From positions 3,409,039-3,473,038 of the forward strand of contig NW_017804020.1 of assembly GCF_001625305.1 (NCBI RefSeq): a stretch of 64,000 nucleotides of DNA, given 5' to 3'. Source of the stretch: Branchiostoma belcheri (taxonomy: Eukaryota > Chordata > Leptocardii > Amphioxiformes > Branchiostomatidae). A model generated the notes under the pieces. The model had not been told where the DNA came from and did no database searches. It saw nothing but the letters and a program-made list of their open reading frames with translations. Positions 1 through 12,000 of the stretch are shown piece after piece (the stretch's first letter is position 1; every line of letters starts with the position of its first letter). The position numbers were made by a program, and so were the translations under genes.

Positions 1-1
1 G

Positions 2-2526
2 ACGGCCGTGCGCGCCTTCGCCGCCTTCTTACGTCAGATCTGCGGCTGTGACGTCACGCTGGACGACTACTGCATGCAGTCCATCGCGAGGCTGGGGAAG
101 ATCCCGTGGCTGTGCGGGCAGATCGAGAGAGCTAAGCGGGTTGGTTCTAGTCTTCTGTCCGATGCTATCGTGGTTTGGGCGGGCTATATTTGGGCTTGTA
201 GACGGTCCCGCAGCCCAATAGACCGATCCTGAAGCCCCGCCCACCTCCGCAAAAACAAAATATTGACGGACATTTAGCCGCTCTCACATTGGTCGAAGCG
301 ATGATTTCCCTTTTTCTCAATTGGTTGAACTTCTATAACCTAATTGTGACTGACTTTTGGGATCGGTCCCCGATAGGAGTTTTACGCCTCTAGAAGTTTT
401 TGCACGACAGGAGTTGTGGCCTACCTGATCTTGGAAATGATTATTTTAACACAGCTTCAACTTTTGTCAATTATTCTTTTCCAAGGTCATCGTGGTGTGT
501 TCCAAGGGCACCAAGCGTATCTGGGAGGACATCGTGAATGCTGAGCCGTCGGTCATGTCCCGGTACGCCCCTCCCTGTGGAGACATGGTACGGCCCGCCA
601 TCCACCTCATCTCTTCAGAGTTCCATCGGCAGAGCACGTTTGAGAAGTACATCACCGCATACTTCAGATACTCAAGCGAGGAGGACGTACCGCGTGCGCT
701 CAACGTTGGGAACAACTACATGTATGCAAGATCTTGTACCTTTTAAAACTGCATTATGTTAGCCTGGTTGCCAGACCTATCATAGCTCCCATAGTCCGCA
801 GAGGATGTAGGACTCGGGAGCTATAATAGGTCTGGCAATCAGGCTAGCATTATGTAACGTTGGGACGATACAAAAAGTCAATTTCCTGGCCATTTCTCAA
901 CAAAGTACTAGTAAGTAATTAACCCCACGCCATCAATTGCATAGTGCCATTCACCGACTCAAGGATTGGATGTACCAAAGTATTACGCCATACGAGTTCA
1001 TCAAAGGCTGAAAAAAACAACACCTAATCAGCCTTATTAAATTACATTTTTGGTATTTTGTGGTGGTGTCACAAACTGAGTACGCGGTGGTCATTATAGA
1101 GTACTCTTAGTAGTAAATCTTTAAACTGGAAAAGCGACACGTGCAGTCTTGAACTTCTAAGTATGTGTCTAGACCACGTACTTACATGTAGGATTGGCTG
1201 TGAAAAGACGTCTTTGTTGTAGCTCAAGAGAGTGCAATTGATTGAGAGGAATGTGAGAAGAAAAACCCTTTGCTACCTTTTCTGACAGGTTGATGAAGCA
1301 CTTTGAAGAACTCTACTTGCACTTACTGAGGTGGGACCGCCGTCCTGCAAGACCTGATATCGCCCTGCCAGAGTTAGGGGAGGACAGGTACCACCTGTCA
1401 GAGGCGGGAGGGTATGTCTTGTTCTAATTTCCTCGTAATATCCATTCTGCTGGAGTACAGAATGTAATACACGTTTGGATTCCCTGCCTCTACGGTATTT
1501 TTCACTCCAAGCAGCAGTTTAGGCTTCGGCTAATTTTTGGTGTGTTTTTCGGCGTTTTTACTAGGCTTTCTTTCTTTATACTGCTATCGTTTTTTTTACA
1601 CCAGGCAAACAGGTGGCAAATGGTAACTGCCTGACAAATGGATACTGTCTGGACAATTTGTTACTGGCTTTTCTTTCTGCCACCGAAAAATATGCATGGA
1701 GATTACAATCCCTTTTATGGGGTTGTTCTCTGCTTTCGTTGCTTTGCATTTGTATCACACCACTGTAATTACATTTTCATTCATTAGTTTGTTGTTGTGT
1801 TGATACAGGAAGCTAAAGAGGTGTATAGATGAGATGACGGCGTTTCAGACCGCTCACCCGACTTGGTTCCAGGACTCCCAGGGCAGCAGTCAGGCATGTG
1901 GCGGCGGCGACGACACCTGTCTCCACCCGTACTACAGTCATGGCTCACACGGTAACGGGCAACAGCACGACTTCGGTGGGTTTTACTCTTCTCCTCAACT
2001 GGACGGACAATCTCGTAACTATGGCTATGATGCTGACTATGAGAGGAGTTCGGTGAGTTTGGTTGCTCCTTCCGACGTGTCCATACGTGACAACCGTCCG
2101 TTTGGTGCCCAACACGTGACAGACCAGTCCAGGGATGTTTTTAGACGGGAGTTTTCTGAATCTGGGGGCAGGACACCTGACACGGTGCCGCCATGTGAAG
2201 CCACATTTACCAACTCGCCACCTGTCATGAACAACGTAGTTCCGAACGGCGGGGTCGCGGAAGGTCACACACACCACAGTGAGCCAGCCGGTGATGTGGT
2301 CCCTGAGCCGACCGAATCAGACGACATCTCGACCGCTCGGAACCTCACTGGCCCGAATCTACACTTCTCTCCGAGTGTGTTTCTTCTCGAAAAACATGTC
2401 CAACAGTTTCGCGGTGATGGAGACAGAAATGCGGGAGGATATCCAAGTGTTTCCCGAGGAGGGCAAGCAAGCGAAGATGAAGGAATAGATACCCTTGTTT
2501 CGCAAGGACGTGTGACAGACGTCTAA
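2..2526 (+). CDS. IL-17 receptor A/D-type protein, SEFIR domain, 3' part
   Basis: C-terminal cytoplasmic half of an IL-17 receptor; the SEFIR domain would recruit the adaptor Act1 by SEFIR-SEFIR contact. Exons seen: 2-139, 486-721, 1289-1411 and 1809-2526 (stop TAA), joining in one frame for 404 residues; earlier exons lie left of the window. SEFIR hallmarks are CGCDVTLD at residues 14-21, the strand and loop VIVVCSKGTK around 47-56, EDVP near 111-114, then YMLMKHFEELY and a closing WF (HPTWFQD). The roughly 220-residue tail after the domain is low complexity (Ser, Gly, His, Asp) with no fold I recognise. The CSKGT segment resembles both IL17RA and IL17RD; the stretch after EDVP looks slightly closer to IL17RA, while gene neighbourhood favours IL17RD. 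Family assignment is secure, the exact paralogue is not. Confidence 0.85.
728..1130 (+). repeat. dispersed repeat family B, copy 1 (interrupted)
   Basis: This segment shares blocks with 10285-10600 and 11425-11785, and weakly with 54415-54500. Common blocks include a gcattatgtaacg-type start, ggacgatacaaaaagtca, acaaagtaagttgaatc and tattttgtggtggtg. Copy 1 is split by the hairpin MITE at 760-846. No coding capacity seen; probably a non-autonomous element. Confidence 0.6.
760..846. mobile_element. 87-bp hairpin MITE with 9-bp target duplication
   Basis: Near-perfect inverted repeat in an intron of the IL17R-like gene. The arms begin TAGCCTG and pair for about 30 bp with only a few mismatches. 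The element is flanked on both sides by gcattatgt (751-759 and 847-855), a clean 9-bp target site duplication. It sits inside an older dispersed repeat (family B), so it is a nested insertion. A 9-bp duplication suggests a Mutator-like transposase (inference). Confidence 0.8.
1590..1760. repeat. degraded relative of the 7372-7544 MITE
   Basis: The intron sequence carries the same theme of repeated tgcctg / tggcaaatggta blocks followed by gccaccgaaaaatatgcatggagatta, which resembles the right arm of the inverted repeat at 7372-7544. It is diverged and has no intact left arm. Confidence 0.35.
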
Positions 2527-3026
2527 AACAGTATATACTATAAAAGATTTGCTGTTCATTTATAATATCTCAAGAAATGTATGTCTAATGTTCTAATGGG
2601 TTATGTTGTCATTAAAAAAAGCAATTTTGTAAAAAAAAATGGATTGCGCTCAGCGTGTTATATATATCTGCTCTATTCTGGTAGGAATTTGAAATATGTA
2701 TGGATTTTTTTTCGGAAACGTATATTCACCAATCGATTTTTAAAAAGAGTTAAAACTCTTTTGTCTCAGTTTGTGTTTGTGTCAAAAAGTAGGCATATGC
2801 TGCTGAGTAGTTTATATGTAATGCCCCCAAAATGTCCAGCTCACATGTATTGTATTCAGAGTGGCAAATATGTACCGGCACAGAAGAACCTTGCTTCATT
2901 GATGGCCGTTAGATGGTCTTCAAGCGGGTATATGGCTTGTTTTATACTTTTTGCAATATGATCATATCACAGACAGATACAAACCAAGTGTAAGAGTATA
3001 TCGATTGTCTGGTAGAATATCAAGGC

Positions 3027-3032
3027 AATAAA
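3027..3032 (+). terminator. polyadenylation signal AATAAA for the IL17R-like gene
   Basis: AATAAA lies about 500 bp after the stop codon at 2526. The interval 2527-3026 is AT-rich with no supported gene and is taken as the 3' UTR. Confidence 0.55.
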
Positions 3033-3380
3033 TCACCTTGCAATATGTCTATTTTATGATCATCAATGCTTCAACTTTCTTACGTTTTCATGTTGTAGTA
3101 GTAGCAGTACTGGTACTTGAAGTAGTCTAGTAGTACATTTGTAGTCGTAGTAGTAGTAGTAGTAGTAGCAGCAGTAGTAGTAGTAACAGTTTATTGCTAA
3201 ATAGCATTGCAGCACGAGGGTGAATTGATGTTTTGTACAAAAAGTCAGGGATTCTAAAACACCTAACACATTAAAAAGTGATGTTGTATGGCGAGTCAAA
3301 ACTCGAGTCAAAAGTATCACTTTAAAATTGCTTACCTTGATTTCACACTAATTTCAAAAGGTGGGTGAAATACTTAGGGT

Positions 3381-3490
3381 CTACTCATATTCAAACTCCA
3401 GACCACTTCCTTCAAATATTTCTTTGAAGTGCTTGTCAAACGCCTCGCTCTGTGACTCCGTGAAATAGTTTTTCCAGTCACCTACGACGC
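3381..3490 (-). pseudogene. orphan last exon of a cytosolic sulfotransferase (copy 1)
   Basis: Read on the minus strand, an acceptor (tttcag) at about 3491-3496 opens a phase-1 exon encoding GVVGDWKNYFTE..., which ends in EGSGLEFEYE and TAG at 3381-3383. GxxGDWKNxFT is the C-terminal PAPS-binding signature of SULT1-type cytosolic sulfotransferases and sits in their last exon. This copy has no internal stop. I found no upstream SULT exon between 3490 and the properdin-like gene, and the sequence there is repeats and a LINE fragment. It is most likely a duplicated relic; a far-upstream partner outside the window cannot be excluded. Sulfotransferase identity is secure, functional status is not. 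Confidence 0.7.
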
Positions 3491-3879
3491 CTGAAAGGCA
3501 ATACAAGAACAGGGATAAATAAAACAACCACACCTCTTGCAACTACCAATTGAATCAAGGGGAAAATATATAAATTCAAATTTGGCATTTTGAAGTTATT
3601 TCATACTCCATCGTAGTTTTAAGGACAAGCCACCAGGGGCCCCAAAATCTAATCTTTTCCAGGTCTCATAAAGACCTAACCACCTACCAACTTTCCTGAA
3701 AATCCATCTTAGCCTTCTTGAGTTATCCTGCTTACAGACACACACACACACACGAACGCCGCCGAAAACATAACCTTCTTGGCGAAGGTAATAAAAAATG
3801 TAATTCATTTTCACAGCGTACAGTCAACGTTTTAACTAAAGTACTGAAGCACAACTTTGGTTCTGTAAAGCAGTAATTC

Positions 3880-4380
3880 AGCAGACTACTTGTCATGCGC
3901 AGTGATCGGTCCAGAGGAATCACGTGATGATCTCAATCTATTTGCCGGCGTCCCCCAAGGGTCCGTTCTTGGGCCCACCCTGTTCATCCTGTATATCAAC
4001 GACACAACATCCTGTTGTACTCGGTGTTCTCCAAACTTGTTCGCTGACGATACCTCACTGTCCACCAGTAACAGATCAATCCAACGTGTAGTCACCTCAC
4101 TTAACAGAGACCTGTGCTCTAGCTGTATCAAACTGGCTCACACAGTGGAAACTGGAAGCAAACAGGGATAAGTGCAAGGTGATGTACATCACAACTCGCA
4201 ACATTCCAAGGCCCCATGTACCAGTCACTCTGGGTGGAACTACCCTGGAAGTTGTGGCTAGTTACAAACATCTAGGTGTCACCTTAACGAACACACTCTC
4301 CTGGTCCAAGCATATTGATATAATTTCCACCAAGTCAAGACGATCTGCTGGCCTACTGTGTGCAATCATCTTGCAAGATG
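3880..4380 (+). mobile_element. non-LTR retrotransposon reverse-transcriptase fragment
   Basis: Two adjoining reading frames together encode part of a LINE reverse transcriptase. GVPQGSVLGP...YIND is followed by the catalytic FADD box (LFADDTSL) near 4030-4050. After a frameshift around 4120 comes NWLTQWKLEANRDKCKVMYIT and YKHLGVTLTNTLSWSKHI. No endonuclease or 5' part is present. The frameshift and truncation make it a dead copy, and the motif set fits the CR1/Jockey side of non-LTR elements. It lies between the two duplicated sulfotransferase blocks. Confidence 0.85.
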
Positions 4381-4830
4381 TCCACTTTCTGCTCAATGCC
4401 TCAACTTTCTTACATTTTCATGTAGTAGTATTAATGGTATTAGTAGTGGTACGTGAAGTAGTCTAGTAGTACATTTGTAGTATTAGTCTATTTTCTATGT
4501 CTATTTTCTGATCATCAATGCCTCAACTTTCTTACGTTTTCATGTTGTAGTAGTAGCAGTACTGGTACTTGAAGTAGTCTAGTAGTACATTTGTAGTCGT
4601 AGTAGTAGTAGTAGTCGTAGTAGTAGTAGTAGTAGTAGCAGTAGTAGTAGTAACAGTTTATTGCTAAAAAGCATTGCAGCACGAGGGTGAATTGATGTTT
4701 TGTACAACACGTCAGGGATTCCAAAAACATATTAAAAGTGATTTTGCATTGCGAGTCAAAATTCTAAAACACCCAACACTTTAGCGTCGATTTCACACTT
4801 ATTTCAAAAGGTGGGTGAAATACTTAGGGT

Positions 4831-4940
4831 CTACTCATATTCAAACTCCAGACCACTTCCTTCGAATATTTCTTTGAAGCGCTTGTCAAACGCCTCGCTC
4901 TGCGGCTCCGTGAAATAGTTTTTCTAGTCACCTACGACAC
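4831..4940 (-). pseudogene. decayed second copy of the sulfotransferase last exon
   Basis: This is the duplicate of the exon at 3381-3490. The signature tryptophan codon (GDWKN) has become TAG, so the frame reads GVVGD-stop-KNYFTE. The acceptor has changed from cag to aag and lost its pyrimidine tract. The remaining residues, through LEFEYE and the terminal stop, are preserved, so the duplication is fairly recent or was homogenised. Confidence 0.8.
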
Positions 4941-5317
4941 CTTATCTGTTGAGACTCAATGAAGTCGCAATATTAATAGTTGCCGGTCTTTGGGTATCCA
5001 ATGGTCAAAACTGTATACCCCGGTATTCAACATATGGTATCGGGTCCGGACCGGAATATGCCGGGGATCGAGTTGCCATCCTTCAATAGGTATAACAACG
5101 TCAGGTCACATACGTAAAGTCGACGTAAAGTGGTACTTCAGTAGGTGTAAAACTTGACCGACTTTTCAGACGTGGGCTCTGTTTTAAGTGGGTGAAAAGG
5201 AACCAGATCAAAGTCCATCGAAGGTCATTGCTATTCAACTAACCGTGACAGAACGGGGAGGGCCTCAGTCACAGTTTGGGCTACGTTCCCTTTAAATCTT
5301 TTCGGCTCTCTTTTCTA

Positions 5318-5445
5318 GCCTCTATCGGTACCAGGTACCGCGGATCGCTGGAAAAATAGTTATTGTAGAAATTGGCCCAAATAAAGGGTATACCAGGGGA
5401 GTTTAGCCCGCCAGAGAGGGTACATTTCGGATCGCAAAATGACAG
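5318..5445 (+). repeat. interspersed repeat family E, copy 1
   Basis: The block with agcctctat, ggtaccgcggatcgctgg, aaaaatag and gtagaaattggccca is repeated in inverse orientation at 7581-7694. The two copies flank the first coding exon of the properdin-like gene. Confidence 0.65.
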
Positions 5446-5473
5446 CGTCCTTGCGTAACTAATTGTCTTCTCC

Positions 5474-5505
5474 TAATTAATTAATTACATGTAATTAATT
5501 AATTA
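5474..5505. repeat. 32-bp perfect AT-rich palindrome
   Basis: TAATTA repeats run symmetrically on both sides of a central CATG, with 14-bp arms. It could extrude as a cruciform or be a simple TAAT-repeat accident. It lies about 550 bp upstream of the properdin-like start codon. Confidence 0.6.
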
Positions 5506-5799
5506 TCCATCTATCGTCATTTTTATCGAATGGGGCCTGCTGCAATTTTAGGTTCTTTTTATCATCCTCCCTCTTCCTGCATTTAGTAGCTATCATCGGG
5601 AAAGCACAACGCCCGGCTTTTCCAAATCGTTACTACTATACAATGCCATACAAATTATGTATTTACTCCCCAAGCAGATTTTTTTTCTGACAAACGGTCC
5701 CCGTAAAACATCTGCTTGGAGATCAACCACTTATCGCCTCAGGTTCCTCCCAAAGGTCAGAGTCCCCGCCACTGATCCACTCTTGCCAACATCTTGTCA

Positions 5800-5842
5800 G
5801 AACTTCCGGTTGTGGGGAAAGTCAGAGAGGGAACTTCCGGTT
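5800..5842 (-). promoter_or_regulatory. paired ETS-type sites upstream of the properdin-like gene
   Basis: GAACTTCCGGTT occurs twice, at about 5800-5811 and 5831-5842. The reverse complement contains CCGGAAGT, the canonical ETS-family core. Two identical sites 31 bp apart, about 210-250 bp before the ATG, suggest a promoter or leader element. No TATA box is evident. The function is inferred. Confidence 0.4.
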
Positions 5843-6053
5843 TACGCCTGTGCCAGCACGCGCGTGGTTTCCCCTCAGCTTCCCTGTTCAGCACGGAAAA
5901 CGTCATCCTTCCTGTTGATGACTCGAGCTACTGGAAAAGAAACGGTGATTTCCCCACGTGAGTGTACAAAACTCGTCAGCTGGCGTGGCTCTTCACTATT
6001 TCGAAGTACTTCTTTTCAAAGCTCGGAGTAGAGAGTACCGTACACGGCGTACC

Positions 6054-9000
6054 ATGGCTGAAAAAAGCGGACTCTTCTTGCTTTTCCTGCACGCTGTATG
6101 TTTGGCAAACGTCGTGTCAGGTAAGTGTAACCCACCACTGGTACTACTACGTAAATTATACATTTATGATGCCTTATAACTTCGTACTAGAGTATAAATT
6201 AATAGCCGAGATAAACTCATATTAGCGACGTTTTATTCATACTATACGACAGATATATATCGCTGCCTATAGTTTTTAAAGGTACATTATATGTAAGATT
6301 GTTGTAAAACGGTCACGGTATGATTTGGTATTGAAGGCATCACATGAAATTTTAGCGTGGCAATACAAAAAATATTCTGGATGAGGAAATTTAATATTGA
6401 CATTTACTGTCATGTCTTAGTACATTTCCGTCATCATTTCATACTTGAAGCGTTTGTAATAGCCCCTAAACAAGCAAAACGAGGATCTAGGAGTTCATTT
6501 ATTTACCACAAATGATAGATAGCTAGAACCAACCAACGATACGAAACACTGACTGCGGCAACCGTCTTCCGTCAGTGACATCACATTTGTGCCTAACAGA
6601 TATCAGTATGTTATGGGATAGGGTTGATTCAATTTACTACGTTGAAAAAAAATGAAAATCCAGATTTACTACCCTGAAATCGCCTTGGGCACAAAAACCC
6701 AATCCACAAGGAAACGGAGCGATTTCTTGGATGAGTAGTCAGCGATAGATTCCTGTGTTTATACTTGCTGATTCCCAGAAAAAAACGGGTGTTTTCACAG
6801 TTGTCTTCCCAGAAAACGGGATGAATACTTTTGTGTTTGCTTAGCAAATCGTGTTGTTACGTTTGCAAATTAAAAACAATTAAGCGCAACAAAAAGCAGA
6901 ATCGCAAATTCCCATAAAAGATTATTGATAGCTATTGTTGAGTCACCGCATGAGTTCATACTGTCCATTCAAGCGTTGTTTCAGTTACGATAAATATTAC
7001 GTAATTCCTTGCACGTACTTGCACTTCCTTGTTTCTCAAATTGCATCTAAAATGCAAGTTATAGCTGGGCTCAAGAACGCCTTTAAAGTAGTGGTATTTG
7101 TAAATCTCTTATCAACTTTTACCGAATTCGTAATGAGAATGAAGTAGGCTGATTGTCGAGTTTAGTACGCTGCATCTAACAGTTTCTGGACTTAATGACA
7201 ATACCAGCACGTGCAGTACGTACGAGTAGCCAGTGTACTTTCCCAGATGACGGTTGCCATCTTGGAATGTCCTCGGATTTTAGCTGGTTTATCTGACGGG
7301 ACAGATTCTTCCTGTTCCGCGCACAGTCAGGGGGCGTTCACCCCCACAGGCACCGTTACCATGGTGACGGGTAATCTCCAAGCAGATGTTTCGGTGGCTG
7401 CAAAATACAGTTAGTGTATCAAATTGGCCAGGCATGTACCCAATGGCCAGACTTTATCAATTTGCCACCCAACTGGCCAATTAATACTGCCTGGCCAATC
7501 TTATACTGTATTTTGCAGCCACCGAAACATCTGCTTGGAGATTAGTGATTAGTTATTCACTAGTCCACACTAGGGGATAACTAGCCTCTACCGTGGATCT
7601 TCTCTGGCCGGCTACCTCCCTTGGTATATTATTCCTTTATTTCGGCCAATTTCTACTATTTTTCCAGCGATCCGCGGTGCCTGGTAGAGGCTAGGGGATA
7701 ACAGCCTCGTAGCCTGACCTTCGTAGGCTCGCCGGTATCTCTACGTTGCTAAAAAAGAGCTGCCCGTCCTGTCTCTTTCTCCTCGTAAAAGCCTACAGAG
7801 TGTAAACACTGGTTATCTTTGAACGCATGAACCTTTTAATCATCTGTGTTTAAAATGTATACGGCTGTCTAACCGGGTAGGTACCCAGGCTAGTCTATAC
7901 CTAATGACTGTAAATCTGGCGAACGTAAATCGGCGAAAATGCGCATACCTAGTACTAGGCAAAACGTTTGTTCTCCATCTTTATTTAAATCTCCCCAGAG
8001 ATTCCTCCTTTAGTCGGTATAGGGTGACTCAGTTTTCCTTGTGGAAACTGGGTAATAGAACAGCTGGCTACGTTTCAGCTGTGATGTCGTTAAATAGCAG
8101 TAGTAGAAACCGATAACGCGTGCAACGTGTATGCATATGGAAACTTGCGTAGTGCTATACACTCAAAAGATTGAGAGAAAGGACAGCTGTTGGGAAACTC
8201 CCTGTATATCACAGCGGCACATTTTTTTCCGAGAAAAAGACGAAGTTTTCAGTTCTGTTTTATGAAACGATCGTGATTTTGTTCCTCAACGTTATCATTG
8301 TATCCCTTTTCGCAAGGTCACTGCATGTCGTAAATACTGCTGCTTTTCCTCATTATATCGGTGTGTATTTTAGAATGTCGTTATTTAAAAGTCCCAACAG
8401 GCCACCATTAGCTAAATACACAATAAATCTCTCCAGACAATTGTGAGACGATTACCAGGATAAACAACTCGATTCGTGATTTACACATGTCACAACAGTC
8501 ATAAGTGTTTACTTTGTAGCTAAACCGTATCAGAAAACTTATAATTTGTCATTTTTATTGATAAAGGCTTGGGGTCTTCTGATGTTTTGTCATACAGTAA
8601 TATTTTGGCAAATCAAATATTCGTCACGTGTCGTGGATATTACTATAGATGTCTCTACCAAGATCTAAGGATCTCCAAGCAGATATGGAGAGAAAAGTGA
8701 AAGACAGTCTAGTATTGGGCAATCTCTGTCTAGTATCCCTTACGAAAAAGAGTATAATGGTGACAAGTGAATTATGTATCATTTAGGAGCTAAAGTGTGT
8801 TGGCGCAAATTCGACCCTGCCACAAGAAGGTGTTCGGAAGAGATCGAGGCGGATGGAGACTATAGTAGTGCAGAGGAGTGCTGCAGTCAAGAGCCCTTGG
8901 CGCAGGGATATTCTAGAAACCTGAAGGGAAAAAGATGCGTACCTTGTGCTGAAATCAGGGCTGCTGATGATGAAGAAAGGGAAGGTAGGTGTGCTTTTTT

Positions 9001-12000
9001 TCTTCATAATTCAGTTATAAGCGATTACGCCACACTAGTCAAGACTCATAGATCAAAAGATCAAAAAAGGAAATTCTGCTGCTGTACGAAGGTCAGCCAC
9101 CAGGAGACCCATATTTGAATCTGACCTTTGTCTTCCTACGACCTATCAACAAACCAAATATCACCACAATCCATAAAGGCGTTCTGAAGTTAAGATGACT
9201 ACAACATGAGGTGCAGAAACACATATGGGTCCCTTCTATTCAAACCTTACAGTCTGGTCTTACGCAGATTGTACTTACTGTACAAAACTGGTGTGTTACA
9301 CCTAAAGGCCTAATCTTCGCTTATGGTTGGCTATTGGCTCCCGTCCCCCAAGGTTGGACTGAGTGGGGCGGCTGGGAGGGCTGCACTACCAGCTGTGGCC
9401 AGGGGTGGCAGTACAGACGCAGGCGGTGTCAGGGCGACCCGGAAAACTGTGACGGTCCCGAGACACAGGTGCGACCGTGTGACCAGGATCCATGCCCAGG
9501 TCAGTAGTATATCATGTGCAATGTAGTTAAGTTCGTGGTGGGGGCTTCGAGCTGTAGACAACGTTGGTCTCGCTTAGGATGTCTATGTACCTTTATAATA
9601 TTCTTTATTTTGCAAAATCATGCCCGACGGCTAACTGCACACACAGTGTCAGACTAGTAAAGTGAAGCAATAGAGAACATGTCTCATCATCTTATATGAT
9701 ACTAGTACTACTACGTTTGCTACTATGGGATTTGACTCCTCCTTTGAGGGCAGTGGGTAATGAATTTTCCCTCGTTTTTGTGTAAAGAGTGGGTATTGTG
9801 TGAACTTAGTATACGTAGAAATGTAGTGTTTATGTTCGGGGATCGTCTAGATAGTAAAAGGATGGGAGATTATTGTGGCAACTGTTTAAAATAATTGGTT
9901 AAATTTCCGTCGATATCGTAGTAAATACACTGTTTTTCAGAATGTGTTTCATTTTCCACTGCATTAATTGAGCAATATTTACATTGACAGGTAGCGTTAC
10001 TGCATTACTGTTGTATAATGTAACGGTAACCTCTAAACCCACATCTTTCCCAGTTGCGGGTAGCTGGGGTGAGTGGGCGGAGTGGGGACAGTGCAGTGTG
10101 TCCTGTGGGGCGGGGTTACACCAGAGGGTGCGGCTGTGTGATAGCCCCGCCCCTCAGTACGGGGGGAGGGACTGTGAGGGAGAACCTCTACAACTGCGCA
10201 GGTGTGACCAGGGACCCTGTCCGGGTAAGTGCCTTCATGTTTACAAATGTATTTGTTAAGATATTTCTGTAGTATAGGAAACTTAAAGTTGCACTATGTA
10301 ACATTTGGACGATACAATTTTTGTTGGTAATTTCCCTACAAAGTAAGTTGAATCAATCCTACTCCGTTGCAAGTAAGTGTCATTCAGGAATTTCGAACTG
10401 GAGGTGGCAAAATATTACGCCTTACAAGTGTGTTCAAAAGCTGGAAACACAACGGTCAGTGCCAATCATAAATGTCAGAAATGTGAGATAATTGCATAAA
10501 TATGTTGAAAAGAGGAAGTTTTAAAATCAAAATCACATTAAGATTTTATGAAATTAGAATATTTCATTTTTTGTGTGAAAATAAATGTCCCTTTAGTAGT
10601 TTAAGGTGCTTATGTAAAAAAAACGCGAGATGTACGATATGGACATGAGTGCCATCTGATTATCATCTCAATGTTGAAGTTATCAAATTTTACATGTTCT
10701 TTTTTCAAGTTCACGGCCAGTGGGGACCATGGGGACCTTTCAGCGCCTGCAGCGCCACCTGCGGCGAGTCTACGCGCAGCAGGAGGAGGCAGTGTGACAG
10801 TCCGGAGCCCCAGTTCGGCGGGAATGACTGTGCGGGGAAGGCGCGCGACAGAGAGCGCTGTAACGTGGGCCCGTGTCCTGGTGAGACTTTTATCCGTCAG
10901 TTACGAAATGGGTTTTGAACGGAGAGAAATGGGTTTTGAACGAAGAAAAATGGGTTTTGAACGAAGAGAAATGGGTTTTGAACAAAGAGAAACGGTTTTT
11001 GAACGAAGAGAAATGGGTTTTGAACGAAGAGAAATGGGTTTTGAACTTTGAATATGAATTTTTCTACAGTGCTTTAGTGTCTGAAATAAAGAAATAGGTT
11101 TTGTACAAAGCTATACAGGTTTATTTCTCTCTTTGTTAATCGACAACTTACCTGATTCCGCAGTTGACGGCGAGTGGGGACAGTGGGGCCGATGGTCCAG
11201 CTGCAGTGTGACATGCGGGACTGGGGTAGTACGGCGCACGCGCGTTTGTGACAGTCCGGCCCCACAGTTCGGCGGACGGGAGTGTCCACCAAACGACGGC
11301 GGCGATTCACAGTTCATGGAGTGTAAGAACACACGCGTGCCCAACTGTCCAGGTCAGTAAGGCTAACTCACAACTAGCGTTATAGTCTAAAGATCTTTTG
11401 CGTTACAATGGCTAATGTAAAGGCATAATAAAGCTGTATTCTGCGACTTTAGGAGGATACAAAAAGTCAAGTTTCTGGCCATTTCTTTACAAAGTAAGTT
11501 GAATCGACCGTATTCCAAAATACTACTAGTAGTATGACACCTTGCGAATTTGTTTAAAAGCTGGAAATACATACGGCTGTCAGTCATGTTTGTTTACTAT
11601 CTGGTATTTTGTGGTGGTGCCACAAAATGAGTGCACCTTTTTAGGGCCAACCATAAATTTCAGAATTGTGAGATAATTACACAAATATGTAGAAAAGTGG
11701 AAGTCAGTTGCAATTATACTAAGATTTTTTAGTTAAAATGTTTCAATTTTTGGTGCAAAAATGTTACATGATGCCCCTTTAAGGGCCTTTTAAGAAGATG
11801 ACTCTTTCGATCGTAACTGAATACACTTGTTCGTTGTGCACCTGTACAGTTGACGGCGGTTGGTCGGACTGGTCCCAGTGGGGCCGCTGCTCGGCCAAGG
11901 CGTGTACGGGACAGGTGGGGTACCAGGTCCGCTCACGCGCCTGCAGGAACCCCCGGCCCAAATTTGGCGGGAAATTCTGCAGGGGACAGCTCATTGAGTC

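Larger units (their letters stand above)
3061..4950. repeat. segmental duplication of ~430 bp with (GTA/TAG)n tracts
   Basis: The blocks 3061-3492 and 4511-4940 are near-identical in order: a leading catcaatgc..tcaactttcttac, a TAG/GTA trinucleotide tract (about 3140-3185 and 4597-4655), gcattgcagcacgagggtg, then a sulfotransferase-like exon. A third, truncated copy of the leading part lies at about 4395-4485. The space between the main copies holds a LINE fragment. The trinucleotide tracts give spurious Tyr-rich ORFs on the minus strand. Confidence 0.85.

Noticed and set aside
10671..11097. Overlapping ORFs with Met-Gly-Phe-Glu-Arg-Arg repeats
   Set aside because: The 21-bp minisatellite keeps frames open. 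The TSR3 frame stops at its start and the TSR3 donor precedes it, so it is intronic.
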